Assembly (NCBI RefSeq): GCF_008923205.2
Contig: NZ_WBMS02000014.1
Span: forward strand, 62,001 to 126,000
Source: Actinomadura physcomitrii
GTDB taxonomy: Bacteria; Actinomycetota; Actinomycetes; Streptosporangiales; Streptosporangiaceae
Length of the DNA: 64,000 bases
Direction of reading: 5' to 3'
Numbering within the stretch: position 1 is the stretch's first letter; every line of letters starts with the position of its first letter. The notes beneath the pieces are model-generated. The model did not search any database and was not told where the DNA came from. It worked only from the letters and a program-made list of their open reading frames with translations. Both the position numbers and the translations under genes were made by a program. This document shows, in pieces, positions 23,579 through 31,450 of the stretch.

Positions 23579-25027
23579 TCACGCGGGCGCGATCGAGATC
23601 GACTTGACGTCGAGGTAGCCGTCGAGGCCCTCGCGGCCGAGCTCGCGGCCGTAGCCGCTGGCCTTGACGCCGCCGAAGGGGGCCGCCGGGTCCATCGAGT
23701 ACCCCTGGTTCACGCCGAAGGTGCCGGTGCGCACCCGGGCGGCGACGCCGAGCCCGCGCTCGACGTCGGCGGTGAACACCGAGCCCGCCAGGCCGTACTC
23801 GGAGTCGTTGGCGATGCGGACGGCCTCGTCCTCGTCCCGGTAGGCGATCACGGCGATCACCGGGCCGAAGATCTCCTCGCGGGCGATCGTCATCGCCGGC
23901 TCGACACCGGCGAACACGGCCGGCCGCACGTACCACCCGTGCCGGACGCCCTCGGGAAGGCCGGTACCGCCGGTGACGAGCCGGGCTCCCTCGCGGACGC
24001 CGGTGTCGATGTAGTGCCGCACCCGCCGCTGCTGCCGCGCGGACACCAGCGGCCCCATCTCGGTCTCCGGATCGGCCGGGTCGCCGACCCTGATGCCCGA
24101 CAGCGCCGCCGCGAGCGCCTCGGCGTGCTCGCCGGCGCGCTCCACCGGCACGAGGACGCGGGTGAGGGCGTTGCAGATCTGGCCGGCCATGCCCATGCCC
24201 GAGAAGCGGACGGCGGTGGCGACGGCGGCGGGGTCGGCGTCCTCCAGCGCGATGGCCGCCGACTTCCCGCCGAGTTCGAGGCCGACCCTGGTCAGGTTCG
24301 CCGCGCACGCCGCCGCGACCTGCCGTCCCGCCGCGGTCGACCCGGTGAAGGACACCTTGTCGACGCCGGGGTGGGCGACGAGGTAGGCGCTGATGTCGCG
24401 GTCGGCGGGCAGGACGCTCACGACGCCCGGGGGGACGCCGGCCGCATCGAGGATCTCGGCCAGCAGCAGCGCGTCGAGCGGCGACTCCGGCGCCGGCTTG
24501 AGGACGGCGGTGCAGCCGGCGAGCAGCGCCGGGACGAGCTTGGCGACCGTGAGGAACTGCGGCATGTTCCACGGGACCACCGCGGCGACGACGCCGACGG
24601 GCTCCCGGCGCAGGACGACGTCCCGCCCGTACACGCCGGGCCGGTTCTCCTGCCACGGATGCCTCTCGGCGATGTCGGCGAGCGCCCCCATCATCGACCA
24701 GGGGAGCGCTACCTGCGCGCGCTTGGCGAAGGAGATCGGGGCGCCCAGCTCCGCGGTGATGAGCCCGGCCAGCTCGTCGCGGCGCTCGCCGTAGAGCGCG
24801 GCCAGCCGGCGGACGACCGCGACGCGCTCGGCGGGGTCCGTGCGCGGCCACGGACCCTCGTCGAACGCCCGCCGCGCCGCCGCGACGGCACGGTCGACGT
24901 CGGCGACGCCCGCCGCGGCCACGCGGGCCAGCGGCCGCTCGGTGTGGGGCGAGATCACCTCGATCCTCCGGGCGGTGGCCGGGGCGGTCCATTCGCCCCC
25001 GATGAACAGCTCTTTCCGCTCGTCCAT
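23579..25027 (-). CDS. Aldehyde dehydrogenase family protein (copy 3)
   Basis: This 482-aa enzyme has all key aldehyde dehydrogenase residues: Asn in VVPWNMPQF, Glu in LELGGKS, and the catalytic Cys in MAGQICNALTR. ATG at 25027 follows GAGGAGC by four bases; upstream in-frame codons are not conserved. It is more canonical (PWN) than the pair at 294/3440 (PYN, AYN) and belongs to another subgroup. It is divergent from Rieske B, with a 130-bp region containing an ATGTTAGTC box also found twice before the TetR/SDR pair at 28.4 kb, so it may belong to that regulator's operon set. Confidence 0.93.
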   Translation of the reverse strand: MDERKELFIGGEWTAPATARRIEVISPHTERPLARVAAAGVADVDRAVAAARRAFDEGPWPRTDPAERVAVVRRLAALYGERRDELAGLITAELGAPISFAKRAQVALPWSMMGALADIAERHPWQENRPGVYGRDVVLRREPVGVVAAVVPWNMPQFLTVAKLVPALLAGCTAVLKPAPESPLDALLLAEILDAAGVPPGVVSVLPADRDISAYLVAHPGVDKVSFTGSTAAGRQVAAACAANLTRVGLELGGKSAAIALEDADPAAVATAVRFSGMGMAGQICNALTRVLVPVERAGEHAEALAAALSGIRVGDPADPETEMGPLVSARQQRRVRHYIDTGVREGARLVTGGTGLPEGVRHGWYVRPAVFAGVEPAMTIAREEIFGPVIAVIAYRDEDEAVRIANDSEYGLAGSVFTADVERGLGVAARVRTGTFGVNQGYSMDPAAPFGGVKASGYGRELGREGLDGYLDVKSISIAPA

Positions 25028-25088
25028 GGACGCTCCTCTTCCGGAAGCGCGCCCTTGCGGCTCCGGTCCGTGTCGTGTTATCCAGGTC

Positions 25089-25112
25089 ATGTTAGTCAGT
25101 CGATGAACATCG
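25089..25112. promoter_or_regulatory. ATGTTAGTC box, candidate TetR operator
   Basis: ATGTTAGTC (25089-25097) recurs exactly at 28370 and 28392 in the divergent promoter of the TetR gene at 27643. Here it is followed by the small palindrome CGATG-AA-CATCG (25101-25112). It lies between the divergent aldehyde dehydrogenase and Rieske B genes, so it could control both. Confidence 0.5.
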
Positions 25113-25157
25113 TGACCAGATGTCATCGGGCACGGACTCAGAACGGGAGGATCGGCC

Positions 25158-26447
25158 ATGGCGCGCTCCGGGAAACCGGCGGAGGCCAGCTGGACCGGGC
25201 GGGTACCGGAGATGGGCACCCGCCTCGTGTCGTACGAGGACTCGATCTCGCCGGAGTTCTACGAGCTGGAACGTGAGGCGATCTTCCGGCGGGCGTGGCT
25301 CAACGTCGGCCGGGTCGAGCAGCTGCCGCGCAAGGGGAGCTTCTTCACCAAGGACCTCGACGTCGCCAAGACCTCGCTCATCGTCACGCGCGGCCTCGAC
25401 GGCGAGGTCCGCGCGTTCCACAACGTGTGCCGCCACCGCGGTAACAAGCTGCTGTGGGGCGAGACGCCGCGGGACGAGACCAAGGGCGTGTGCCGCGAGT
25501 TCATGTGCAAGTACCACGGCTGGCGGTACGGCCTGGACGGCTCGCTGAAGTTCGTCCTGCAGGAAGAGGAGTACTTCGACTTCGACAAGAGCGAGTTCCC
25601 GCTCGTCCCGGTGCACTGCGAGGTGTGGGAGGGGTTCGTCTTCGTCAACCTCTCCGACGAGCCGAGCCAGTCGCTGCTGGACTTCCTCGGGCCGATGGTG
25701 CGGGGCCTCGAAGGCTACCCGTTCCACCTGCTCACCGAGCGGTACGCGTTCAAGGCGGACCTGCTGAGCAACTGGAAGATCTTCCTCGACGCGTTCCAGG
25801 AGTACTACCACGCGTCGATCCTGCACTCGCAGCAGCAGGTCCCGTCGCTGCGCAGCTTCGAGACCGGCTTCAAGGTCCCGCACTTCCAGATGGACGGGCC
25901 GCACCGGCTCATCAGCACCGGCGGCTGGAAGGGTGTGCCCCGGCACCTGACGCCACCGGACCAGATGTACCCGATCGAGCACGCCACCGAGTCGGGCCTC
26001 ATGGGCCCCTGGGAGCGCCCGGACATCCCCGAGCTCGACCCCGCGAACCTGCCGGCCGGCCTCAACCCCGGCGGGCTCGACCCGTGGTCGATCTCGAACT
26101 TCCAGATCTTCCCGAACTTCGTGATCCTGATCTACGAGCGGGGCTGGTACCTCACGTACCAGTACTGGCCGACGTCCCACAACACGCACCAGTGGGAGAT
26201 GTCGTACTACTTCCCGCCGTCCCGGAACGCCAGTGAGCGGATCCGCCACGAGGTCACGGCGGTCGTCTCCAAGGAGGCCGGCCTCCAGGACGCGGGCACC
26301 CTGGACGGGACCCAGATGGGCCTGGAGTCGCGGGCCATCGACGCCTACCCGCTGTGCGACCAGGAGGTGACCGTCCGGCACCTGCACAAGGTCGTCGACG
26401 ACTGGGTGCAGTCGTACCTGCGGGACGGGAAGGTGGTGCCGGCGTGA
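25158..26447 (+). CDS. Rieske non-heme iron oxygenase alpha subunit B
   Basis: The 429-aa protein has Rieske cluster ligands Cys91-x-His93 (CRHRGNK) and Cys117-x2-His120 (CKYHGW) and the mononuclear iron histidines His218 and His223 in EYYHASILH. ATG at 25158 is preceded by GGGAGG. It is clearly homologous along its full length to copy C at 29862, with identical spacing of all iron ligands. Its TGA overlaps the GTG of the small partner gene (GTGA). A TauD-type dioxygenase follows, so two oxygenases of different class are co-translated. No reductase or ferredoxin is encoded nearby, so electrons must come from elsewhere. Confidence 0.94.
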   Translation: MARSGKPAEASWTGRVPEMGTRLVSYEDSISPEFYELEREAIFRRAWLNVGRVEQLPRKGSFFTKDLDVAKTSLIVTRGLDGEVRAFHNVCRHRGNKLLWGETPRDETKGVCREFMCKYHGWRYGLDGSLKFVLQEEEYFDFDKSEFPLVPVHCEVWEGFVFVNLSDEPSQSLLDFLGPMVRGLEGYPFHLLTERYAFKADLLSNWKIFLDAFQEYYHASILHSQQQVPSLRSFETGFKVPHFQMDGPHRLISTGGWKGVPRHLTPPDQMYPIEHATESGLMGPWERPDIPELDPANLPAGLNPGGLDPWSISNFQIFPNFVILIYERGWYLTYQYWPTSHNTHQWEMSYYFPPSRNASERIRHEVTAVVSKEAGLQDAGTLDGTQMGLESRAIDAYPLCDQEVTVRHLHKVVDDWVQSYLRDGKVVPA

Positions 26448-26779
26448 GCGACTCGATGCTTCCGGAGGAGTTCGCCGACTGCGAGCCCTTCGCCGCCAAG
26501 TGGTGCATCGCGACCGAGGCCGCCCGCTACGCCGAGCGGCTGAACAGCACGATGACCGAGATGCAGGCGTTCTACGACGCGATGTACCCGCGCGTGCGCG
26601 ACGCCATGGCGCACCTGGACGAGTTCCCGCTGCACGAGCTGCCCGAGCAGGAGCTGAACCTGCTCCACCTCGTGTACTCGCTGATCATGGTGTCGCTGCC
26701 CGTCGAGGTGTGGCAGCAGCCCAAGGTCATCGACTCCGGCACCGCCTACTTCGACCGCCACCTGGAGCCCGCGCCGTGA
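26444..26779 (+). CDS. Conserved ~111-aa Rieske-oxygenase partner protein (copy B)
   Basis: This 111-aa protein is homologous to those at 10050 and 31118. It shows EPF-x3-KW near residues 14-20, RY-x2-RL near 28-33, FYDA-x2-PR near 43-50, LVYSLI near 80 and QP-K-x-x-DSG near 93-100. It has no metal-ligand cluster, signal or membrane segment. GTG at 26444 overlaps the Rieske stop as GTGA, and its own stop overlaps the TauD start the same way. Conserved aromatic and charged positions are shared with the other copies even though overall similarity is moderate, which argues for a maintained interaction surface with the Rieske protein. Function unknown. Confidence 0.85.
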   Translation: MSDSMLPEEFADCEPFAAKWCIATEAARYAERLNSTMTEMQAFYDAMYPRVRDAMAHLDEFPLHELPEQELNLLHLVYSLIMVSLPVEVWQQPKVIDSGTAYFDRHLEPAP

Positions 26780-27621
26780 CGACGACGATCGACTGCGTCC
26801 CCCTCGCCGCGACCGTCGGCGCCGAGGTCCGCGGCGTCGACGCCGAGCGGCTGGCCGCCGACGGCGCCGTGGCGGAGGCCGTCCTGGCGGCGCTGGAGCG
26901 GTACGGCGTCCTGGTCTTCCGCGGCCTGCACCTCGCCCCGGAGGACCAGGTCGCCTTCGCGCGGCGGCTCGGCGAGATCGACTACGAGCCGGGGCACCAC
27001 CCCGTGCGCGGAATCTACCGCGTCACGCTCGACAAGTCGAAGAACGCGTCGGCCGACTACCTGAAGGCCACCTTCGAGTGGCACATGGACGGCTGCACGC
27101 CGCTGCACGGCGAGCCGCCGCAGAAGGCCACCGTCCTCAGCGCCAAGCAGGTGGCCGAGGGCGGCGGTGAGACGGAGTTCGCCAGCACCTACGCCGCCTA
27201 CGAGGCGCTCGGCGACGCGGAGCGGGAGCGGTTCGGCGCGCTCCGCGTGGTGCACACGCTCGAGGCGTCCCAGCGCCGCGTCCACCCCGATCCCACGCCC
27301 GAGCAGCTCGAACGGTGGCGGGCGCGGCCGAGCTCGACCCATCCGCTGGTGTGGACGCGGCGCACCGGCCGCAGGTCGCTCGTCGTCGGCGTCCATGCCG
27401 ACCACGTCGTCGGGATGGACGCCGGCGAGGGCCGGGCGCTGCTGCGGGACCTGCTCGACCGGACGACGGCCCCCGGCCGCGTCTACCGCCACGAGTGGTC
27501 GGTGGGGGACACCGTCATCTGGGACAACACCGGCGTGGTGCACCGTGCCGCGCCCTACCCGCCGGACTCGCCCCGCGAACTGCTCCGCACGACCGTGTTC
27601 GGGGACGAGCCGATCCGCTGA
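26776..27621 (+). CDS. TauD/TfdA family Fe(II)/2-oxoglutarate dioxygenase
   Basis: The 281-aa protein has the facial triad His103-x-Asp105 in EWHMDG and distal His256 in DNTGVVHRA, with Arg267/Arg271 near the C-terminus for 2-oxoglutarate. It would hydroxylate a substrate while decarboxylating 2-oxoglutarate to succinate. The fold and length fit TauD/TfdA/AtsK enzymes. GTG at 26776 overlaps the stop of the Rieske partner gene (GTGA). The three-gene unit Rieske, partner, TauD suggests consecutive oxygenations of one molecule. TfdA-like ether cleavage or sulfonate cleavage are possible, but the pocket residues cannot be judged by eye. Confidence 0.9.
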   Translation: MTTTIDCVPLAATVGAEVRGVDAERLAADGAVAEAVLAALERYGVLVFRGLHLAPEDQVAFARRLGEIDYEPGHHPVRGIYRVTLDKSKNASADYLKATFEWHMDGCTPLHGEPPQKATVLSAKQVAEGGGETEFASTYAAYEALGDAERERFGALRVVHTLEASQRRVHPDPTPEQLERWRARPSSTHPLVWTRRTGRRSLVVGVHADHVVGMDAGEGRALLRDLLDRTTAPGRVYRHEWSVGDTVIWDNTGVVHRAAPYPPDSPRELLRTTVFGDEPIR

Positions 27622-27642
27622 GCCGCCCTCGCGGAGACGGAG

Positions 27643-28284
27643 TCAGTCGGTGCCGCCGGCGACGGTCTCGGCCTCGTTCTCGGCCTCGGCGTCGGCCGGC
27701 GGCAGCCGGTCGCCCTCCAGCGCGCGGATCTCGCGCTCGATGACGGCGACCGTCTCCGCATGGCCGACGTCGAGGTCGAACCCCTCCTCGATGTGCAGGA
27801 AGCGGGAGATGCCGGTCATGAACAGGATCAGCGTCACGGGCGGCCACCGGTCGCGGTCGACGCCGTAGCCGTCGAGCACGTCCGACAGCATGTCGAGCTG
27901 GAGCGTCCGGAACCTGCGCGAGTACGCGGCGATCTCGGAGCGGATCGCCTTGCGGTGGTTGGCGAGCGCGATGAACTCCATGGTGAGCGTGTTGCTCGAG
28001 AAGTCGTGGGTCAGCTCCCACAGGGCCCACAGCGGCTGGGCCGAGCGCAGCGCCCGCTTCAGCCGCTCCAGGCTGCGCTCGGCGCCCCGGCGGAACAGCT
28101 CGATGAACAGGTTGTCCATCGTGCCGAAGTAGTAGAAGACCAGCGCGTTGTTCAGCCCCGCCTTGGCGCCGAGGCGGCGGGTGGTGACGGCCGCGTAGCC
28201 CTCCTCGAGCATGAGCTCCTGGGCGGCGTCGAGCAGCGCGGTACGGGTGGCCGAGTCGTCGACGGGGCTCCGCCGTGCCGGCAT
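27643..28284 (-). CDS. TetR/AcrR family transcriptional regulator
   Basis: The 213-aa protein has a TetR helix-turn-helix at about residues 12-60 (LLDAAQELMLEEGYAAVTTRRL, NNALVFYYFGTMDNLF) and a ligand-binding C-terminal domain ending in an acidic tail. ATG at 28284. It is divergent from the SDR at 28453, and the region between holds two ATGTTAGTC boxes 22 bp apart, one of them within a perfect TAGTC-GAGT-GACTA inverted repeat. Autoregulation and control of the 28.4-33 kb operon and of the Rieske B/aldehyde dehydrogenase promoter are therefore likely. The ligand is unknown. Confidence 0.92.
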   Translation of the reverse strand: MPARRSPVDDSATRTALLDAAQELMLEEGYAAVTTRRLGAKAGLNNALVFYYFGTMDNLFIELFRRGAERSLERLKRALRSAQPLWALWELTHDFSSNTLTMEFIALANHRKAIRSEIAAYSRRFRTLQLDMLSDVLDGYGVDRDRWPPVTLILFMTGISRFLHIEEGFDLDVGHAETVAVIEREIRALEGDRLPPADAEAENEAETVAGGTD

Positions 28285-28369
28285 GCGCGTCCTTCCTCTC
28301 GGCTTCGGATGCCTCTCCAGTATGGCCTCAGTCCACCGGGGCCCGGGTCTTGCCCTCGCCCCGGCGCCC

Positions 28370-28409
28370 ATGTTAGTCATGTGGTCAAAGGATGTTAGTC
28401 GAGTGACTA
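28370..28409. promoter_or_regulatory. Paired ATGTTAGTC boxes, candidate TetR operators
   Basis: ATGTTAGTC occurs at 28370-28378 and 28392-28400, two helical turns apart. The second box is part of TAGTC-GAGT-GACTA (28396-28409), a perfect inverted repeat with 5-bp arms. The element lies between the divergent TetR (start 28284) and SDR (start 28453) genes. Confidence 0.6.
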
Positions 28410-28452
28410 GCGCCCGCGCCGCGAGCAGCGGCGCGAGCGGAAGGACGGAGCG

Positions 28453-29217
28453 ATGCCGCAAACGGAGCGAGGCCGGTCCCGGGTGGCCGTCGTCACGGGC
28501 GGAGCGTCGGGCATCGGCGAGGCCGCCTGCCGCCACCTGGCCGCGCGGGGCCACCGCGTCGCCGTGCTCGACATCGACGGCGACGGCGCGGACCGCGTCG
28601 CCAAGCAGCTGCGGGAGACGGGCACCGACGCCGTCGGGCTCGCCGCCGACGTCACCGACCGGCCCGCCCTCGAGGCCGCGTTCGCCGAGACCCGCTCGGC
28701 GCTCGGGCCGACGGAGATCCTCGTGACCAGCGCCGGCCTCGTCGCGTTCAGCCCGTTCGCGGAGATCACGGCGCAGAGCTGGGACCGCCTCATCGCCGTC
28801 AACCTCACCGGCACCTTCAACTGCTGCCAGCTGGCCCTGCCGGACATGGTCGCGGCCGGCTGGGGCCGCATCGTCACGATCTCCTCGTCCAGCGCCCAGC
28901 GGGGCTCGCCCGAGATGGCGCACTACGCCGCCGCCAAGGGCGGGGTGATCGTGCTGACCAAGTCCCTGGCCCGCGCCTACGCCTCGCACGGCATCACGGC
29001 CAACAGCATCCCGCCGTCGGGCATCGAGACGCCGATGCAGCACCGCTCCCAGGCGGAGGGGCACCTGCCCGCCAACGAGACGATGGCCGCGGCCATCCCG
29101 CTCGGCCACCTCGGGACGCCCGACGACATCGCCGCGGCGGCGGCGTTCCTCGCCTCCGAGGAGGCCGGCTTCATCACCGGGCAGGTCCTCGGCGTCAACG
29201 GCGGGTCGGTCCTGTGA
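28453..29217 (+). CDS. SDR family oxidoreductase
   Basis: The 254-aa classical SDR has TGGASGIG (15-22), an acidic LDIDGDG after strand 2 favouring NAD(H), VTSAG in place of the usual NNAG, the Ser cluster at 144-147 and the catalytic Tyr158-x3-Lys162. ATG at 28453 follows GGACGGAG. It starts the plus-strand operon SDR, AhpD-like, Rieske C, partner, amidohydrolase, EthD-like protein, divergent from the TetR gene. Likely role: oxidation of a hydroxyl group made by the oxygenases. Confidence 0.92.
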   Translation: MPQTERGRSRVAVVTGGASGIGEAACRHLAARGHRVAVLDIDGDGADRVAKQLRETGTDAVGLAADVTDRPALEAAFAETRSALGPTEILVTSAGLVAFSPFAEITAQSWDRLIAVNLTGTFNCCQLALPDMVAAGWGRIVTISSSSAQRGSPEMAHYAAAKGGVIVLTKSLARAYASHGITANSIPPSGIETPMQHRSQAEGHLPANETMAAAIPLGHLGTPDDIAAAAAFLASEEAGFITGQVLGVNGGSVL

Positions 29218-29837
29218 CGCCGGCCGCCGCGCCGCGGATGCGGCCGCTGCCGATCGCCGAGTGGGCCGAGGAGGAGTGCGAGCTGCTCCGCGGCAACATG
29301 GCGCGCGCCGACCGCTACCTGACCGGCGCCGCCGACGCGCCGCCCGTGCCGTCGATCCTCGGCCTGTTCGCCCGGCACCCCCGGCTGAGCGGGCCCTGGC
29401 TGGCGTTCAGCGGCACGCTGCTCGACGGCGGCACCCTCGACCCCCGCGACCGCGAACTGCTGATCCTGCGGGTCGGGCACCGGACGGGCTGCCGCTACCA
29501 GTGGGCGCAGCACGTCGGCATGGCGCGGGCGGCGGGGCTGGAACCCGCGCAGATCGCCGCCCTCCGCGACGACGCCGATACCGGGGCCTGGTCCGAGCGC
29601 GACCGCGACATCCTGCTCGCCGCCGACCAGCTCGTGGACGGCCACACCATCGACGACGCCCTCTGGGAGCGCCTGGCCGCCCGCTTTGACGAGCGCCGGC
29701 TCCTCGAACTGCTCTTCGTGGTCGGCAGCTACGTCTGCCTCGCCATGGTGCTGAACAGCGTCGGCCTGGAGCCGTCGAACGGCTCCGACCCGGACGCCCG
29801 ACCCGCCACCGGCCCTTCCGGCACGTCCGCCCAGTGA
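29214..29837 (+). CDS. Carboxymuconolactone decarboxylase/AhpD-like family protein
   Basis: The 207-aa helical protein carries the family core: LDPRDRELLILRVGHRTGCRYQWAQH around residues 75-100, and the DERRLLELLFVVGSYV helix. The usual AhpD CxxC redox pair is reduced to one cysteine followed by RYQW, which resembles the decarboxylase-like branch (C-x-YEW-x2-H). Peroxidase activity is therefore unlikely; a lactone decarboxylase or isomerase-like role on a ring-cleavage product is more plausible, though unproven. GTG at 29214 overlaps the SDR stop (GTGA). It precedes Rieske C by 24 bp. Confidence 0.85.
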   Translation: MTPAAAPRMRPLPIAEWAEEECELLRGNMARADRYLTGAADAPPVPSILGLFARHPRLSGPWLAFSGTLLDGGTLDPRDRELLILRVGHRTGCRYQWAQHVGMARAAGLEPAQIAALRDDADTGAWSERDRDILLAADQLVDGHTIDDALWERLAARFDERRLLELLFVVGSYVCLAMVLNSVGLEPSNGSDPDARPATGPSGTSAQ

Positions 29838-29861
29838 CCGCACCCCCGAAGGAGGAGGACC

Positions 29862-31121
29862 ATGCCGCGTTTTCCCAAACCACCGGAAGGCAGCTGGACC
29901 GAGCACTATCCCGACCTCGGCACGGACCCGGTGTCCTACGAGGACTCGATCACCCCTGAGTTCTACGAGCGCGAGAAGAGCGCGATCTTCAAGCGGGCCT
30001 GGCTGAACGTCGGACGCGTGGAGCAGCTCCCGCGCAAGGGCAGCTACTTCACCAAGGACGTCGACGCCGCGCACGCGTCGATCATCGTCCTGCGCGACCG
30101 GGAGGGGCGGGTCCGCGCCTTCCACAACATCTGCCGCCACCGCGGCAACAAGCTCGTCTGGTCCGACGACCCGAAGCAGGACACGGCGGGCTTCTGCCGC
30201 CAGTTCACCTGCAAGTACCACGGCTGGCGCTACGACCTCGACGGCGCGCTGACGTTCATCCAGCAGGAGGGCGAGTTCTTCAACGTCGACAAGAGCCGCA
30301 ACGGCCTCGCGCCGGTGCACTGCGACGTCTGGGCCGGCTTCATCTTCGTCAACTTCGCGCGGGAGCCCGAGCAGTCGCTCCGCGAATTCCTCGGCCCGAT
30401 GGTGACCGCGCTCGAAGGCTATCCGTTCGAGAAGCAGACGGCCCGCTTCGGCTACAGCACCACGATCCACGCGAACTGGAAGCTGTACATGGACGCCTTC
30501 GCGGAGTTCTACCACGCGCCCGTCCTGCACGCGAAGCAGTCGCCCGAGAAGTACTCCGCGGCGGCGCAGCAGGCCGGGTTCGAGGCGCCGCACTACCAGA
30601 TCGAAGGCCCGCACCGGATGGTCAGCACCTCCGGCGTCCGCTTCTGGGAGATGGACTCCGAGCTCGTCAAGCCCATGGAGATCCTGACCCGCAGCGGGCT
30701 GTTCGGCCCGTGGGACGCGATCGACCTCGGGGAGATGCCGCCCGGCGTCAACCCGGCCAAATGCGACCCGTGGGGGCTGGACTCCTTCCAGCTCTTCCCG
30801 AACTTCGTCATCCTCATCTGGAGCCAGGGCTGGTACCTGACCTACCACTACTGGCCGACGTCCTACAACACGCACGTCTTCGAGGGCAACGTCTACTTCA
30901 TGCCGGCGACGAACATCCGCGAGCGCATCGCCCAGGAGATGGCGGCGGTGACGTTCAAGGAGTTCGCGCTCCAGGACTCCAACACCCTGGAGGCCACCCA
31001 GATGATGCTCGAGACCCGCTACATCGACCGCTTCCATCTCAACGACCAGGAGATCCTCTGCCGGCACCTGCACAAGGTCGTCGGCGACTGGGTCGGCGAC
31101 TTCGAGGGGGCCCGCAAGTGA
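29862..31121 (+). CDS. Rieske non-heme iron oxygenase alpha subunit C
   Basis: The 419-aa protein has Rieske ligands Cys91/His93 (CRHRGNK) and Cys117/His120 (CKYHGW) and iron ligands His218/His223 in EFYHAPVLH, all at the same residue numbers as copy B. ATG at 29862 follows GAAGGAGGAGG. The N-terminal motif PEGSWTEHYPDLGT resembles the start of copy B, suggesting a duplication within the island. Its stop overlaps the GTG of its small partner (GTGA). Adjacent genes for an SDR, an AhpD-like protein and an amidohydrolase suggest dihydroxylation, dehydrogenation and hydrolytic opening in sequence. Confidence 0.94.
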   Translation: MPRFPKPPEGSWTEHYPDLGTDPVSYEDSITPEFYEREKSAIFKRAWLNVGRVEQLPRKGSYFTKDVDAAHASIIVLRDREGRVRAFHNICRHRGNKLVWSDDPKQDTAGFCRQFTCKYHGWRYDLDGALTFIQQEGEFFNVDKSRNGLAPVHCDVWAGFIFVNFAREPEQSLREFLGPMVTALEGYPFEKQTARFGYSTTIHANWKLYMDAFAEFYHAPVLHAKQSPEKYSAAAQQAGFEAPHYQIEGPHRMVSTSGVRFWEMDSELVKPMEILTRSGLFGPWDAIDLGEMPPGVNPAKCDPWGLDSFQLFPNFVILIWSQGWYLTYHYWPTSYNTHVFEGNVYFMPATNIRERIAQEMAAVTFKEFALQDSNTLEATQMMLETRYIDRFHLNDQEILCRHLHKVVGDWVGDFEGARK

Positions 31122-31450
31122 GCGCTCTGCTGCCCGGGGAGTTCAGCGACCTCGAGCCGTTCGCCGGGAAATGGTGCCTGGCCACCGAGCAGGAGCGGTA
31201 CGGCACCCGGCTCGCCAGCACGACCGAGGAGATGCAGGAGTTCTACGACGCGGTGACGCCCCGCGCCGAGGAGGCCATGGCCTACCTCGAAGGGCTCCCG
31301 TACGACGCGCTGCCCGACGACGCGATGAACCTGCTGCACCTGCTGTACTCGATGATCCAGGTGTCCTTCCCGGTCGAGGTGTGGCGCCAGCCGCGCGTCC
31401 CCGACAGCGGGTCGTCGAGCTTCGACTGCGTCATCGAGCCGGTGCCGTGA
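31118..31450 (+). CDS. Conserved ~110-aa Rieske-oxygenase partner protein (copy C)
   Basis: This 110-aa protein is the third member of the family at 10050 and 26444. Conserved positions include DLEPF-x3-W near 11-19, ERY-x2-RL near 26-32, FYDA-x2-PRAEEAM near 42-53, LLYSMI near 79 and QPRVPDSGS near 92-100. It is equally similar to A and B in these blocks although Rieske C is closer to B, so the blocks appear to be under constraint. GTG at 31118 overlaps the Rieske stop (GTGA); its stop overlaps the amidohydrolase start. Nothing indicates catalysis; assembly, stability or electron-transfer docking are possible. Confidence 0.85.
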   Translation: MSALLPGEFSDLEPFAGKWCLATEQERYGTRLASTTEEMQEFYDAVTPRAEEAMAYLEGLPYDALPDDAMNLLHLLYSMIQVSFPVEVWRQPRVPDSGSSSFDCVIEPVP

